From positions 62,001-126,000 of the forward strand of contig JAOSKI010000001.1 of NCBI GenBank assembly GCA_027493675.1: a DNA stretch of 64,000 nt, in the 5' to 3' direction. Position numbers and translations under genes: made by a program. Each line of letters opens with the position of its first letter. Position 1 is the stretch's first letter. Shown here piece after piece: positions 28,728 to 38,852 of the stretch. The stretch comes from Microthrixaceae bacterium (GTDB taxonomy: Bacteria; Actinomycetota; Acidimicrobiia; Acidimicrobiales; Microtrichaceae). The notes beneath the pieces are model-generated. The model was not told the DNA's origin. It made no database searches and was given only the letters and a program-made list of their open reading frames with translations.

Positions 28728-31700
28728 ATGGGCCGTTCGAGAATCGCTCGAATCACCGTAGCTCTGTCGGGTTGGTTGTTGATTGCGAGCGGATCGACTG
28801 CGATGACACCCGCACAGGGTGCCGCCGAAACCACCAATGCCCCCAACGCGGGGACCGTGGTCGGGGTTGTCTCTTCGACGGTCAATGTGCGCCCCAGTAG
28901 CCACCTCGGGCAACCAGGAGCCTCGCTGTCGGCAACGCGCAACGAGTTCGAGTCGTTCCAAGTTGTGGTCCAAGCGGGCACAACACCCCAGACTGGCGTC
29001 ACCGTGAGCATCGATCCTGCACATCCGCTCACCGGTACCGGCGGATCGATTCCCAATGGGAACATCACCATCTACAGAGCCGACTACTTCGATGCCGCCT
29101 ATGCCCAGTCCGACCGCGAAGGCGGACTCCCGGACGTTGGGCCGATCCTCTCATACCCAGCACCGACTACATCTACGGCGAGCAGCGCAACGCCTTCCCC
29201 GTCGATGTGCCTGCCGGGGAGAACCGAGTGGCATGGGTCGACATCCTGGTGCCGGCAGGCCAGGCCCCCGGAACGTACTCGGGCTCCCTGCTGGTAACCG
29301 GAAACGGGGGCTCAACCAGTCGGTCCCCCGTCGAAATGGAGGTCCTGGACTTCACCATGCCGTCGACCTCCACGCTTCACAACTCGTTCCTCACCAACTA
29401 CCGACGTGTCTGTGATGCACATACCGGAAGCCCCTACTGCAACTGGAACGACGAACAACGGTGGGCCCTTCATTCGCTCTACGCCCGCGTCGGCCTCGAG
29501 AACCGCGGACGATCTCCAATCCCTGGCCTTTGGGGGTCAACGAGGCTCCTCCCACGACGAATCCGGGCCGTGCCTATTGGCTTCAGTCGCGCTTCCTCTG
29601 ATCCAGGAAACCCGGTGATCGACAGCGGCGGCCTCTGGAGCGCTCCGCGGCTCCAAGGGGCGGAGCTGACCAACGTCTCGTTCTACGCGTACGACTCGGG
29701 GCACTGCAGAACCGCGGTGTCAACGCATGGGAGGCCGAAGCCGCCACATCCGGCTTCGCGGACAAGGTCTACGCCTCACATGCGACGAACCCGTTGACGA
29801 CCCGGCAAGTGGGCGGCGTGTGCGCCGCAATCGGAGACGAGGCAATCGCGGCCTGGCCTCAGGTGGACACGCTGGTGACAGCGACCATCAACGACGCGCA
29901 AGATGCCGGCGACCCGTCCAAGATCTCGATCCTCGTACCACCGGTCAATCGTCTCGACGACGTCAACAACCCGCCGTACATCGGAAACCAGAGGCCCAAC
30001 TACAACCAGTACCTCGCAGACCCCGACAACTCGATGTGGAGCTACGTATCCTGCCTGAGCAACGGATGCGCCTCCGACGGAGACCCGCAGTCAAACGGCA
30101 CCTACTGGGACGGCTGGCCGAGCCTGGCAATCGATGCCCCGGCATCCCAGCATCGTGCGATGGGGTGGATGGCCTTCCTGTACGACTTCTCCGGCGAGCT
30201 GTACTGGGAGACCACCTATCGCCTCGACCTGGCATGGAACAGCTGCCTACCACTCGATCCAGGACAGCCCAACAACTCGAACTGCCTGTTCTACGAGGGA
30301 ACCAACGGCGACGGGACGCTGTTCTACCCCGGCAAGGGTGACTCCAACCCGGATTGTCCCGATGCATCGGACCGCGGTTGCATCGGTGGCACCCATGACA
30401 TCCCTTTGGAGACCATCCGCCTCAAGCGAACACGGGACGGCCGTGAGGACTTCGAACTGCTGAACCATCTCCGCTCGCTGGGCCTGGAAGGTGAAGCCAC
30501 AACGATCGTCGAGTCTCTGTTCCCCAACATGCACTCGGTGACGCCCGACCGCGATGGCGCTCCGTTCGATTCGGCGCGGGCTGCTCTGGTCGACCTCCTG
30601 CCCGTTGGCACCGCCGCAGCGCGACATTGCGTTCACGTCGAACCGCGACGGCAACAACGAGATCTACGTGATGGATGCCGATGGAACCGATCAGACCCGC
30701 CTGACCGACAACCCGGCAGCCGACACCAAACCTGCATGGTCACCCGACGGATCGAAGATCGCGTTCACGTCGAACCGCGACGGCAACAACGAGATCTACG
30801 TGATGGATGCCGATGGAACCGATCAGACTCGCCTGACCAACGACCCGGCAGTCGATGAGAAGCCTGCATGGTCACCCGACGGATCGAAGATCGCGTCGTG
30901 TCGAACCGAACGGCAACGACGACGTGTTCGTGATGCTCATCGACGGCACCGAAGTGACCCTGTTGACCACGAACCCTGCAGGCGACTACGACCACGCGTG
31001 GAGTCCGGACGGATCCAAGTTGGTCTTCACGAGCACGCGTGGCGGAACACCCGACCTGTACACGATGTCGGCCGCAGGTTCCTCACAGCAACCTCTCACG
31101 GGTGGAGTCGGCGGCGAGGACGACCTCCCGGACTGGTCCCACGACGGGACCGCAATAGCCTTCGATCGCATCTTCGGCACCACCGGCAACGACTACGAGA
31201 TCTGGCGTATCGGCGCCGACGGATCTAACCCGGTGGACCTCACCACTGATCCTGCCCACGACTACGCGCCGTCGTTCAGCGCCGACGACACCAAGATCGC
31301 CTTCGTCAGCACGAGGGACGGCGATTCCGAGATCATGGTCATGAATGCCGACGCGCCGAACCAGTCGCCTCTCACGACAAACGGATCGACCGAGGCGGAT
31401 CCCGATCTGGTGCCACCTGCACCCGCGCAGTCGGGTGGGGTACGGGGCGGATTTCGATGGTGACGGTGATTCCGATGTGGCGGTGTTCCGCGCGGGGGGT
31501 TCGGGGTGGTTCGTCCAGGTGGCCTGTCGACGTCGGGGTGTGAGCGGCGATGTTCCGTCACCGGTGATTTCAACGGTGACGGGATCACCGACATCGCAGT
31601 GTTCAGACCATCGGTCAACCTGGTATGTACAACCCTCGGCGTCGTTCCCCGGCGGAGGGTGGTCCTGACCAAGGTGGGGATCACGCAGTTTCAGACAAAA

Positions 31701-32020
31701 ACCGACACAACCCCCTGGAGAAAGGCATCACGGCGACATCCCGGTGACCGGCTGACTACAACGGTGACGGCACCGACGAGGTGGCCGTGTACCGGCCATC
31801 GAACCAGACCTGGTACTCCCAAGGCGGACTGGCCACCCAATGGGGCATCACCGGTGACCGCGCCATACCAGGTGACCACAACGGCGACGGCACCCACGAC
31901 GTCGCAGTGTTCAGACCATCGAACCAGACCTGGTATGTCAAAGGTGGGTTGTCCACCCAATGGGGCATCACCGGCGACATACCCGTTATCATCCCAGCAG
32001 CACACAGAAGCCTCTACTGA
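28728..32020 (+). CDS. Large exported DUF4091 + PD40 + FG-GAP protein, many frame breaks
   Basis: This is a secreted protein of about 1095 residues. A signal peptide (MGRSRIARITVALSGWLLIA) starts at ATG 28728. The next 180 residues are beta-rich (LSATRNEFESFQVVVQAG, GENRVAWVDILVPAGQAPGTYSG), followed by a DUF4091 or GH123-like catalytic-type region (FTMPSTSTLHNSF, RAMGWMAFLYDFSGELYWETTY, IRLKRTRDGREDFELLNHL). TolB-like PD40 propeller repeats then run from about 30620 to 31430 (NEIYVMDADGTDQTRLT, KPAWSPDGSKIAF). The end is FG-GAP-type repeats (GDYNGDGTDEVAVYRPSNQTWY, GITGDRAIPGDHNGDGTHDVAVFRPS). Breaks fall near 29150, 29510, 29700-29790, 30610, 30900, 31440, 31560 and 31700. The family suggests polysaccharide handling at the cell surface, but activity is not proven. 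Confidence 0.75.
30629..30892 (+). repeat. Two tandem 132-base repeats coding PD40 blades
   Basis: The unit starting GCGTTCACGTCGAACCGCGA occurs at 30629 and again at 30761, a period of 132 bases (44 codons). The two copies differ at only a few positions. A third, diverged copy starts near 30893. Near-identity at the DNA level indicates recent duplication. Confidence 0.85.
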
Positions 32021-32062
32021 GAGTCACGCGCGGGTGAGGGAACCCGTTGTTCTGCTGTAGTT

Positions 32063-32103
32063 CCTGCTTCGCAGGTTCTGCCTGCGGAGCGATCCGACTC
32101 CGC
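32063..32103 (+). terminator. Possible hairpins after the DUF4091 gene
   Basis: Two short stems follow the stop codon: CCTGC-TTC-GCAGG at 32063-32075 and GCGGAG...CTCCGC at 32084-32103. There is no T run, so a terminator role is only suggested by position. Confidence 0.35.
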
Positions 32104-32130
32104 AAGATGACGGGGTGGCACAGTTGAGCG

Positions 32131-33303
32131 ATGGGTACCCCACGAGTCCTCGTTGTCCTATGGAACAAGGCCCGAGGCAGTGAAGCCTTCGCCCCGTTGA
32201 TCAGGGAGCCCCTCGACACAACACCTGACTTCGAAGTCCTCGTGTGCGTCACGGCTCAGCACCGCAGGATGCTCGATCAGATGAACTCGCTGTTCGGGAT
32301 CCTGCCCGATGTAGACCTCGACCTCATGCAGGGACAGGCAGACGATCGAGGGGGCTGACAGCCCCGGCACTGGAGCGCCTTCGGTCGGTGATCGACGAGA
32401 CGCGACCCGACGTGGTGGTGGTGCAGGGCGATACCACGACCACCCTCGCTGGGGCGATGGCGTCCTACTACGCACGCGTTCCCGTCGTATTAACGTGGAA
32501 GCCGGCTCTACGGCAGCCGAGATCCCTACAACCCATACCCCGAGGAGATGAATCGTCGGTTGGTCTCGCAGCTGGCGTCGTTGCACCTCGCACCGACACT
32601 CGGCAACCGCAGCAACCTCATTGCCGAAGGAGTCCCACCGGAGAGCATCGTCGTCACCGGCAACACCGTCATCGACGCTCTCAACTGGGTTGTAGCCCAG
32701 CAGGCAGAAGCCATCGACCCTGTGGTCAGCCGGGTCATCAACCAGACGGATGGCCAGGTACTCCTGGTCACAGCACATCGCCGCAGTCATGGGGTGCCCC
32801 ACTCGACGCAGTGGCACAAGCCCTGCGGACCTTGGTCGACCAACATCCGGATCTCACGATCCTGTTCCCGTTGCACAGGAACCCAGCCGTATCCGAGGTG
32901 GTCAGACCGCTGCTCGACGAACTTCCCAGGGTGGAGCTGGTCGGAACACTCGAGTACTCCGACTTCGTCCCTTGCGCTCGACCGCGCGACGGTCGGCTGA
33001 CTGACAGCGGTGGAGTGCAGAAGAGGGCTCCCAGCCCTGGCAAGGTGAGCGCTGGTCCTACGTGACGTGACCGAGCGTCCAGAGGCGGTGGAGGCCGGTA
33101 CGGTCCGACTGGTCGGTACGAGCACGACCGATGTCATCGAGGCTGTATCCTCGCTGCTGACCGACCAGCAGCTGTACGAACAGATGACGCTCGGTCAACC
33201 CCTACGGGGATGGCAGGCTGCGCGGCGCTCCGTCGATGCGCTCCGCTACCTGCTGTGTGGGGCGGCGTTCCCAGACGAGTTCGAACCCGTAGGAATCACG
33301 TGA
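32131..33303 (+). CDS. wecB: Non-hydrolysing UDP-GlcNAc 2-epimerase, several frame breaks
   Basis: It interconverts UDP-GlcNAc and UDP-ManNAc, supplying ManNAc or its uronic acid for surface polysaccharide. The start RVLVVLWNKARGSEAFAPLI is the WecB KVxxVxGTRPEAIKxAPL region with some changes. TAQHRRMLDQMNSLFGILPDVDLDLM follows, then VVVVQGDTTTTLAGAMASYYARVPVV and, after a shift near 32495, the NVEAGLRT core. Next are PYPEEMNRRLVSQLASLHLAPT, PPESIVVTGNTVIDALNWV, LLVTAHRRS and LFPLHRNPAVSEVVRPLL. The terminal part around 32985-33090 is scrambled by shifts but ends with RDVTERPEAVEAGTVRLVG, the family's C-terminal signature. In total at least five indels. Plus-strand gene converging with the next GT4 gene. 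Confidence 0.85.
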
Positions 33304-33309
33304 TTGGCC

Positions 33310-34398
33310 TCAGGACAGGCAGTCGTCTACCGCCGTTCGGAAGCGGTCGATGAACGCCTGCTCGGTGTAGTTCTCCGAGTAGACCCGGATCGGTTCCGGC
33401 GGCAGCGCATCGCCGAGCAGTCCGGACATAGCATCGGCTATCGAATCAGGATCAAGGTTGTCGAAGAACCTACCGTTCAACCCGTCGCTCACGGTGTCGA
33501 GGTGGTAGCCCCGGCGCGAAGCGCTGCACACGGCTTGCCCCATGAGCAGCTTCCACCGGTGTCAGCCCGAAGTCCTCGAACGACGCCGCAACCACCATCG
33601 AGCAGTTGGCGTACAACCATCGCAGCTCCGAATCCTTGACTTCGGGCACGATGCGTACGTTCGACCCGGAAGCCCTTCTCACCGAGTCGCTTTCTGACCG
33701 TCGCCGACGATCACGAGGGGGACGTCAGGCAGACGTCGGAACGCTTGCGCGACATCGTCAACGTTCTTGTAGGAGAGCAGGCGTGACACGCACAGGGCGA
33801 AACCGCATCGTAGATCGCCAACGGGTGTCTGGACACCTCCAGGATCGAGGTTCGTACCAGGTGGGACGATCTCGGCCTTGATCCCGTAGTCCCTCCAGAT
33901 TCGGTCACGAACCGTGGAGGAGGTCGTCAGGTAGTGGTCCGCCGACGAAGCGGCGTACTGATCCCAGCGTCGGAGCAGTGGCCTCATGGCCTTCGTCGCG
34001 ATCACCACTGGAGTGCTCCACTGGCTCATGTAGGTGTCAGCTTCGTCGTAGAGCCATCGCGGTGACGTGTAGGAGTAGACGACCTTCACCCCATCGGTCC
34101 TGATGCCATGAGCGTAGGCAGACGACGAGCAGATCACCGCGTCTGCATCCACTTGCGTACGTGAGAACACTGCCGGGTACAACGGCAGGCCCCGCCGGTG
34201 GTCGTTGCGAAAGAACCTGAACCGGTTCGTGATCATCGGCCTGATGTCCAGGTCCGTGAGCTCCGGGAAGGTGGCGTCGGGGTCGTATAGGGAGGTGTGG
34301 ATCACCGCGTCCGGGAATGCCCTCGCCATCGATAGCACGACGCGTTCGGCCCCACCTCGCTGGGTCAGGTAGTCGTGGACGATTGCGATGCGGGTCAT
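33310..34398 (-). CDS. GT4-type glycosyltransferase, two frame breaks
   Basis: This 360-residue retaining glycosyltransferase starts at ATG 34398 with IAIVHDYLTQRGGAERVVLSMARAFPDA, the classic start of a GT4 mannosyl-type enzyme whose Gly-Gly-Ala-Glu loop binds the acceptor. VVYSYTSPRWLYDEADTYM and SSADHYLTTSSTVRDRIWRDYG follow. The sugar-nucleotide domain reads CGFALCVSRLLSYKNVDDVAQAF and, after a shift near 33685, SELRWLYANCSMVVAASFEDFGLTPVEA, containing the E(x7)E-type motif. A second shift near 33535 leads to the C-terminal helix YTEQAFIDRFRTAVDD. No signal peptide or membrane span is present. The acceptor is unknown. Confidence 0.85.
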
Positions 34399-34540
34399 GG
34401 CTCTCGATCACGGAATCGGTCGCCTTCAGAATACGAGACTCCACTCCAGATGGCGCTCATCCTCATTCGGTCACCTGCGGCGACAAGCGGCATGCACTCC
34501 CGCAACCTCGTCGGCTGCGGCCGGAGCCCCGGATCCAGCC
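34399..34540. other. Intergenic, nothing recognised
   Basis: 142 bases between two minus-strand glycosyltransferase genes. No hairpin or small gene stands out. A promoter for the downstream GT4 gene may lie here. Confidence 0.35.
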
Positions 34541-35479
34541 CTACAGCATCAGAGGCGGTGGGCTGGCAACGCGAGTGTTGGTTCGCCGAGCAGCGTCCTC
34601 AAGCAACGAGATGTCGAGTTCTTCAGGCGTGCACGCCGTCGCCAATCCACGATCAGCGAGTTCCTGAGCGATCTGGATCTGATGGTCGTCGACGTGCTCA
34701 CCGAAATCGCTGCGTCGTGCCACCAGTACCGGATGCCTACCTGCGATGATCGCTGACAGCGCCGACCCAACGCCAGCGTGCGCAACGACGACATCAGCGT
34801 GCGACATCGCCGCATCGAGTTCTGCAGAAGGGACAGAGAACCGCCCTTCGATCCCGTACGTCTCTGTATTCGTGGCCCCTGTCTGCCACAGCACATCCAC
34901 GTGATCGGGCAGAACCTGGTGTAGTCGGGTGACGAGACGGTTGAACGAATACCCGGGTTGTGTACCGAGGGTGACCACTGCAGTGCGCACAACCGCGTCC
35001 GGTACCACCGGTCCGGGCTCGAAGCCATCGAACACCGACCCGGTGAACCTCCAGGTTCGATCCGACCAGGACCTGTACTGGCAGTATGTTCGCACACCGG
35101 GGAATGCCGCCAACATGCGCCCGGTCATCGATGGGCCCTCGACTCGTGCTGCGCTCTCGATGTAATAGGAGTCCACCCCGTGGGTGCGTGCGACCGGAAG
35201 AGAGGAAAGCGCCATCGATGCACCGGTCGAGATGGCTGCATCGAAGCGAAGGCGACGACACGCCGCGTCTGCCAACCGGGCGTTCGCAACAGCCGAGCGC
35301 CAGTCACGCGGTGGTGCCGGAACAGCGAACAGCACGCTCTCCCCGTTGAGCATCGACCGACTCTGAGCCGTCTCGGCAGTGAACCAGATCACTTTGCCGA
35401 GCTCGAACGGCAGCCTGTCCCGCAGGTTCACGAGTTCGTTGAGGTGTCCCCCGGGTGAGGCCGCAAGCAGTGTGCGCAC
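34541..35479 (-). CDS. GT28-type glycosyltransferase (Alg14/Alg13-like fusion)
   Basis: This uninterrupted 312-residue protein resembles a fusion of the two halves of UDP-sugar transferases such as EpsF/CpsF-CpsG or Alg14-Alg13. The N-terminal half begins MRTLLAASPGGHLNELVNLRDRL, matching the Alg14 S-x-GGH motif, and includes FDAAISTGASMALSSLPVAR and YYIESAARVEGPSMTGR (family: ESxxR). The C-terminal half begins AVVTLGTQPGYSFNRLV (family: VTVGT) and contains ADVVVAHAGVGSALSAIIAGRHPVLVAR, the donor-binding HAGxGS loop. EPS-locus enzymes of this class usually add the second sugar to a lipid-linked repeat unit. It lies divergently to the DUF4012 gene. Frame quality is clean. Confidence 0.87.
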   Translation of the reverse strand: MRTLLAASPGGHLNELVNLRDRLPFELGKVIWFTAETAQSRSMLNGESVLFAVPAPPRDWRSAVANARLADAACRRLRFDAAISTGASMALSSLPVARTHGVDSYYIESAARVEGPSMTGRMLAAFPGVRTYCQYRSWSDRTWRFTGSVFDGFEPGPVVPDAVVRTAVVTLGTQPGYSFNRLVTRLHQVLPDHVDVLWQTGATNTETYGIEGRFSVPSAELDAAMSHADVVVAHAGVGSALSAIIAGRHPVLVARRSDFGEHVDDHQIQIAQELADRGLATACTPEELDISLLEDAARRTNTRVASPPPLML

Positions 35480-35546
35480 GGCTCGTCACTGTAACGATCC
35501 GACATCACAGGTACGGAGAGGACGGCCGCAGGCGAGAACCCTCCCA

Positions 35547-35568
35547 CCGTCGACTCGGCGGTCGACGG
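35547..35568. promoter_or_regulatory. Perfect 8-base inverted repeat, possible operator
   Basis: CCGTCGAC at 35547-35554 and GTCGACGG at 35561-35568 are exact complements around a 6-base spacer. The site is in the 117-base gap between the divergent GT28-type and DUF4012 genes, where a shared operator could act. No regulator was identified. Confidence 0.4.
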
Positions 35569-35596
35569 AGACCGGGAAGAGGTCACCCGGTATCAT

Positions 35597-37415
35597 GTGC
35601 CCTTGACTGAATCACCACAAGGACGCCCCCACAGCGGCGTCACCCCGAGGAAGCGACACCGGCATCTCTTCCGTGGATTCATGGTCGTGACCCTCGTGTG
35701 GCTCGTGATGGCCGGGCTCCAGCTCATCTCAGCGGCGAATGCCGCCCGTCGCGGAATGGACGCGACCGATGCCCTCCGGCAGGTCGCCTCGGAGGACCTC
35801 ACGGATCTGGCCGACTCGCTGGGCGGTCCCAGCGACGACGTCGAGGAGGAGACGGCCGCGGCAACCCTGAGTAGGGCCGCGGACTACTTCTCCGATGCCA
35901 ACCATCGGATTGGTTCACCGTGGGTGCGCCCGCTGTACCTGCTGCCGGTGTTGGGTCGGCAACTCAGGTCGGTCGATGCCCTGAGCTCGGCTGCCGCCGT
36001 CACCGCCTCGGAAGCCGCGTCGGCGACGTCTGAGTTGGAGTCGATCCTGACATCGTCGACCGCGACGGGCGGGAACCGGCTCGACGCCATCGCTCGCTCA
36101 CAGCAGGTGCTCACGATGCTGCAGGACGGTATCGACGACCTCGACCTCGGCCCGACCGAAGGGCTGTTGGGACCACTCGCGAATGCACACAACCGGTTCG
36201 CTCGGGAGTACACAAGGGTGAACGACACCCTCGCCTCGACCCTGACCGCAGTGAACGGCGTGGAGGACTTCCTCTCCGGGCCGACCGACTACCTGATGCT
36301 GGCAGCCAACAACGCCGAGATGCGCGCAGGTTCTGGGATGTACCTGCAGGCCGGCGACATCAGGATCGCAGACGGCAACTTCGTGGTTGGCGAACTCAAC
36401 CCCACCCCCGCATCTCGTGCTCACCGAATCCATCGACACGGTGGATCCTGAGATCGAAGCACTGTGGGGGGTTCTGAACCCAGGTCGCGAGTGGCGCAAC
36501 GTGAACCTGTCGCCACGTTTCGATGCAACCGCTGCCACCGCGGCCGACATGTGGGCTGCCCGGACCGGCGACGAGGTCGACGGCGTGATGGCGGTCGACA
36601 TCGTCGGCGTCAGGCGCCTGCTCGAGTTGACCGGACCCGTGATCCTCGACTCGGGGGAGGAGATCAGTGCCGAAACCGTGGAACGCGATCTCCTCGTCGA
36701 CCAGTACCGCAGGTACGGCGCCGACAACCCCACCCGGAGGGATCGCCTGGGACAGGTGGCTCGGGCTGCTCTTGAAGCCATCAACACCCGTGCCGTATCG
36801 GCATCGGAGCTCCTTGACGCGATCCGGGACCTCGGTGCGGGCCGCCACCTGCTCATGTGGTCCCCGCACCCCACCCAACAGGATGCCTGGACCGCGCTGG
36901 GCACCGACGGTGCGGTACCTGCTGATGCCTTGATGCTCTCGGTGATGAGCCGAGGTGGCAACAAGTTGGATCCCTACCTGGAGATGAACTGCGTCGTCAC
37001 GTCGAGAACCGACGGCAGGTTCCGCCATCTCACTGTGGAAGTCACCACCGACAACCACGTTCCTCCTGACCTTCCCGCCTACGTGGCGGGTCCTTATCCG
37101 GGCACCGATCTGCTGGCTGGCGAGTACAAGGGACTCCTCGCGCTGACGATTCCCGGCGCTGCCGGGAACATCACCGTCTCGGGAGACCGACCGGCCGCCA
37201 TGGGGACCGACGGTGCGAGCAACCTCGCCGCTACCGAGATCCGGTTGAAACCCGGGGAGTCCCTTACGACACGGTTCGACTTCGACATCACCAGGGACCA
37301 ACGGCACCTGGTGGTCCTCCCCTCGGCACGAATCCCGGCCACGACGTGGACTCACGGACAGGTGTCATTCACCGACGAGACGACGAACCGAATCGACCTG
37401 GAGACCACTGGCTGA
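35597..37415 (+). CDS. DUF4012 membrane-anchored protein, one frame break
   Basis: This protein of about 605 residues begins at GTG 35597. It has a basic cytoplasmic tail, one membrane span (FMVVTLVWLVMAGLQLISAA) and then a large extracytoplasmic region. The body shows the DUF4012 hallmarks GSPWVRPLYLLPVLGRQLRSV, SGPTDYLMLAANNAEMRAGSGM and, after one indel near 36405, DVDG-type sequence: AADMWAARTGDEVDGVMAVDIVGVRRLLELTGPVIL and AALEAINTRAVSASELLDAI. The family, common in actinobacteria and in gut Gram-positives, lies next to polysaccharide genes. It has been suggested to resemble LCP-like attachment proteins, but its activity is not established. A pair of hairpins follows. Confidence 0.87.
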
Positions 37416-37445
37416 GACGGTTTGACCATCGGGCATCCGACCGAA

Positions 37446-37490
37446 GACCGCCAGAGGCGGTCCGGAAGTTGCCACGAATGGCACTTCCGG
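37446..37490 (+). terminator. Two tandem hairpins after the DUF4012 gene
   Basis: GACCGCC-AGA-GGCGGTC at 37446-37462 is followed at 37462-37490 by CCGGAAGT...ACTTCCGG, which extends inward as TGCCA/TGGC with one bulge. They lie 31 bases past the stop and are followed by TTGATGTT. A likely transcription end. Confidence 0.7.
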
Positions 37491-37570
37491 TTGATGTTCC
37501 ATGAATGCGTATGAAACTAATGGTAATTGGCCTATTTTCGTCAGGAGTCAGGCGTGCTAGGGTTGGGCTC

Positions 37571-37933
37571 ATGAAGACAAAGCTGGTCCTGGGTTCCGTG
37601 ATCGCAGCCATTTCCTTGACCTTCCTGCTACCCGGCGGGTTCGCCGCGGCTCAGGACGGGACAGACCCGTACATCTCGCCGTCCCCGACCGTTGCGGAAG
37701 CCACGACGGTTCCGCCCGCTCCCGATGCCGTCGCATCGACCTCCGAGGAATCCGGTGCACCCACCGGCGTGGCATCAAACGAGCTCACGACCAACGAGGT
37801 GGCATCGAGCAACCTCGCGTTCACCGGCGGCGACGTTGCCGCACTTGCCGGTGTCGGACTGCTCGCGATCGCACTCGGGTTCGCCATGGTCATCCTGCGC
37901 AACCGCAATCGCGGCGCTGACACGGTCGCCTGA
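37571..37933 (+). CDS. Small surface protein with LAXTG sorting signal
   Basis: This 120-residue exported protein has a signal peptide (MKTKLVLGSVIAAISLTFLLPGGFAAAQ) at ATG 37571 and a Pro/Thr/Ser/Ala-rich middle (SPSPTVAEATTVPPAPDAVA). It ends in a cell-wall sorting-type signal: NLAFTGGD, then the hydrophobic helix VAALAGVGLLAIALGFAMVIL and a basic tail RNRNRG. LAFTG fits the LAXTG pattern recognised by class E sortases in actinobacteria. The mature part is only about 65 residues and low-complexity, so it may be a wall-anchored spacer or stalk. No sortase gene was seen in the window. A strong hairpin pair separates it from the DUF4012 gene, so it has its own promoter. Confidence 0.8.
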   Translation: MKTKLVLGSVIAAISLTFLLPGGFAAAQDGTDPYISPSPTVAEATTVPPAPDAVASTSEESGAPTGVASNELTTNEVASSNLAFTGGDVAALAGVGLLAIALGFAMVILRNRNRGADTVA

Positions 37934-37945
37934 TCCAAGACCGGT

Positions 37946-38852
37946 TCACTCGGCGGTTCGTCGGCGCACCACATCGAACAGAGCCGCCTTCATCTCGCCG
38001 CCGATGGTCCTCCAGTAGTGGGGAACCCAATAGCGGAGCACCGCAACCCGTAGCTTGACCCGGGTCGACGACGGCGCCGCCGCTCGACCGGCCGCCTTCG
38101 CCAACTCCACAGTGAGGCGAGTTCGAGGCAGGGCACGTCGGGAACGCCGGGTCGGGTCATACCACGTCGCCACCTCCGCCGGAGTCCGGTTGGCCACCAT
38201 CGACGTCTCCGGGTGGTACCGGCGCAGGAACAGCCGCTCGGGAACCTCGTTGAAGGTGCCCTTCACGAGCAGTTCGGCAAGCACCACCTGGTCTCCACCC
38301 CAGCAGTTCGCGATGAGGCCGGTCTCCAAGAGCGCAGACCGTCGGATCAGACCGAAGACCGCGTGTTGTTCCCCGATGTGCACCATGTACCGACGGAACC
38401 GGATCAGCGGATCGGCGTCCCTCAGATCGAGCCCGTCGACGAAGTCGTCGTCCTGCACATCGCCCTCGGCGTCGATCAGGACGGTGCGGGGATACGCAAG
38501 CACTGCGTTCGGCGAACGGTCGAGCTCGGCGACGCAGGCACTGAGGAACCGCGGCGCCAGCATGTCGTCGTGGGCCGACCACTTGAAGAACTCCGCATCG
38601 GTGGACGCCACGAGACGGTTGTAGTTCCAGGTGGCGCCCCGGTTCACCGGTGAGCGGTCGTAACGCACCCGCTCATCTGCCGCCACTGCCGCACGCGCCA
38701 TCTCCTCGGTACCGTCGGTGGATCCGTTGTCGGCGATCACCAACTCGAAGTCCTCGAAGTCCTGTGCCAGCACCGACCTCGATGGCGTCCTCGAGGTAGT
38801 TCTCACCGTTGAACACCGGCAACCCGATCGCCACCCGCGGTGTCGTGCTCAT
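37946..38852 (-). CDS. GT2 (GT-A) glycosyltransferase
   Basis: This protein of about 300 residues starts MSTTPRVAIGLPVFNGENYLEDAI, the GT-A N-terminus. After one indel near 38775 it continues SVLAQDFEDFELVIADNGSTDGTEE (nucleotide-binding DNGSTD) and RGATWNYNRLVASTDAEFFKWSAHDDM, with the DD that replaces DxD. Acceptor-side blocks are GEQHAVFGLIRRSAL and GGDQVVLAELLVKGTFNEVPERLFLRRYH. The C-terminus is basic with no clear membrane span. It overlaps the downstream end of the methyltransferase gene by four bases (ATGA), so the two are co-translated. Donor sugar unknown. Confidence 0.88.
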
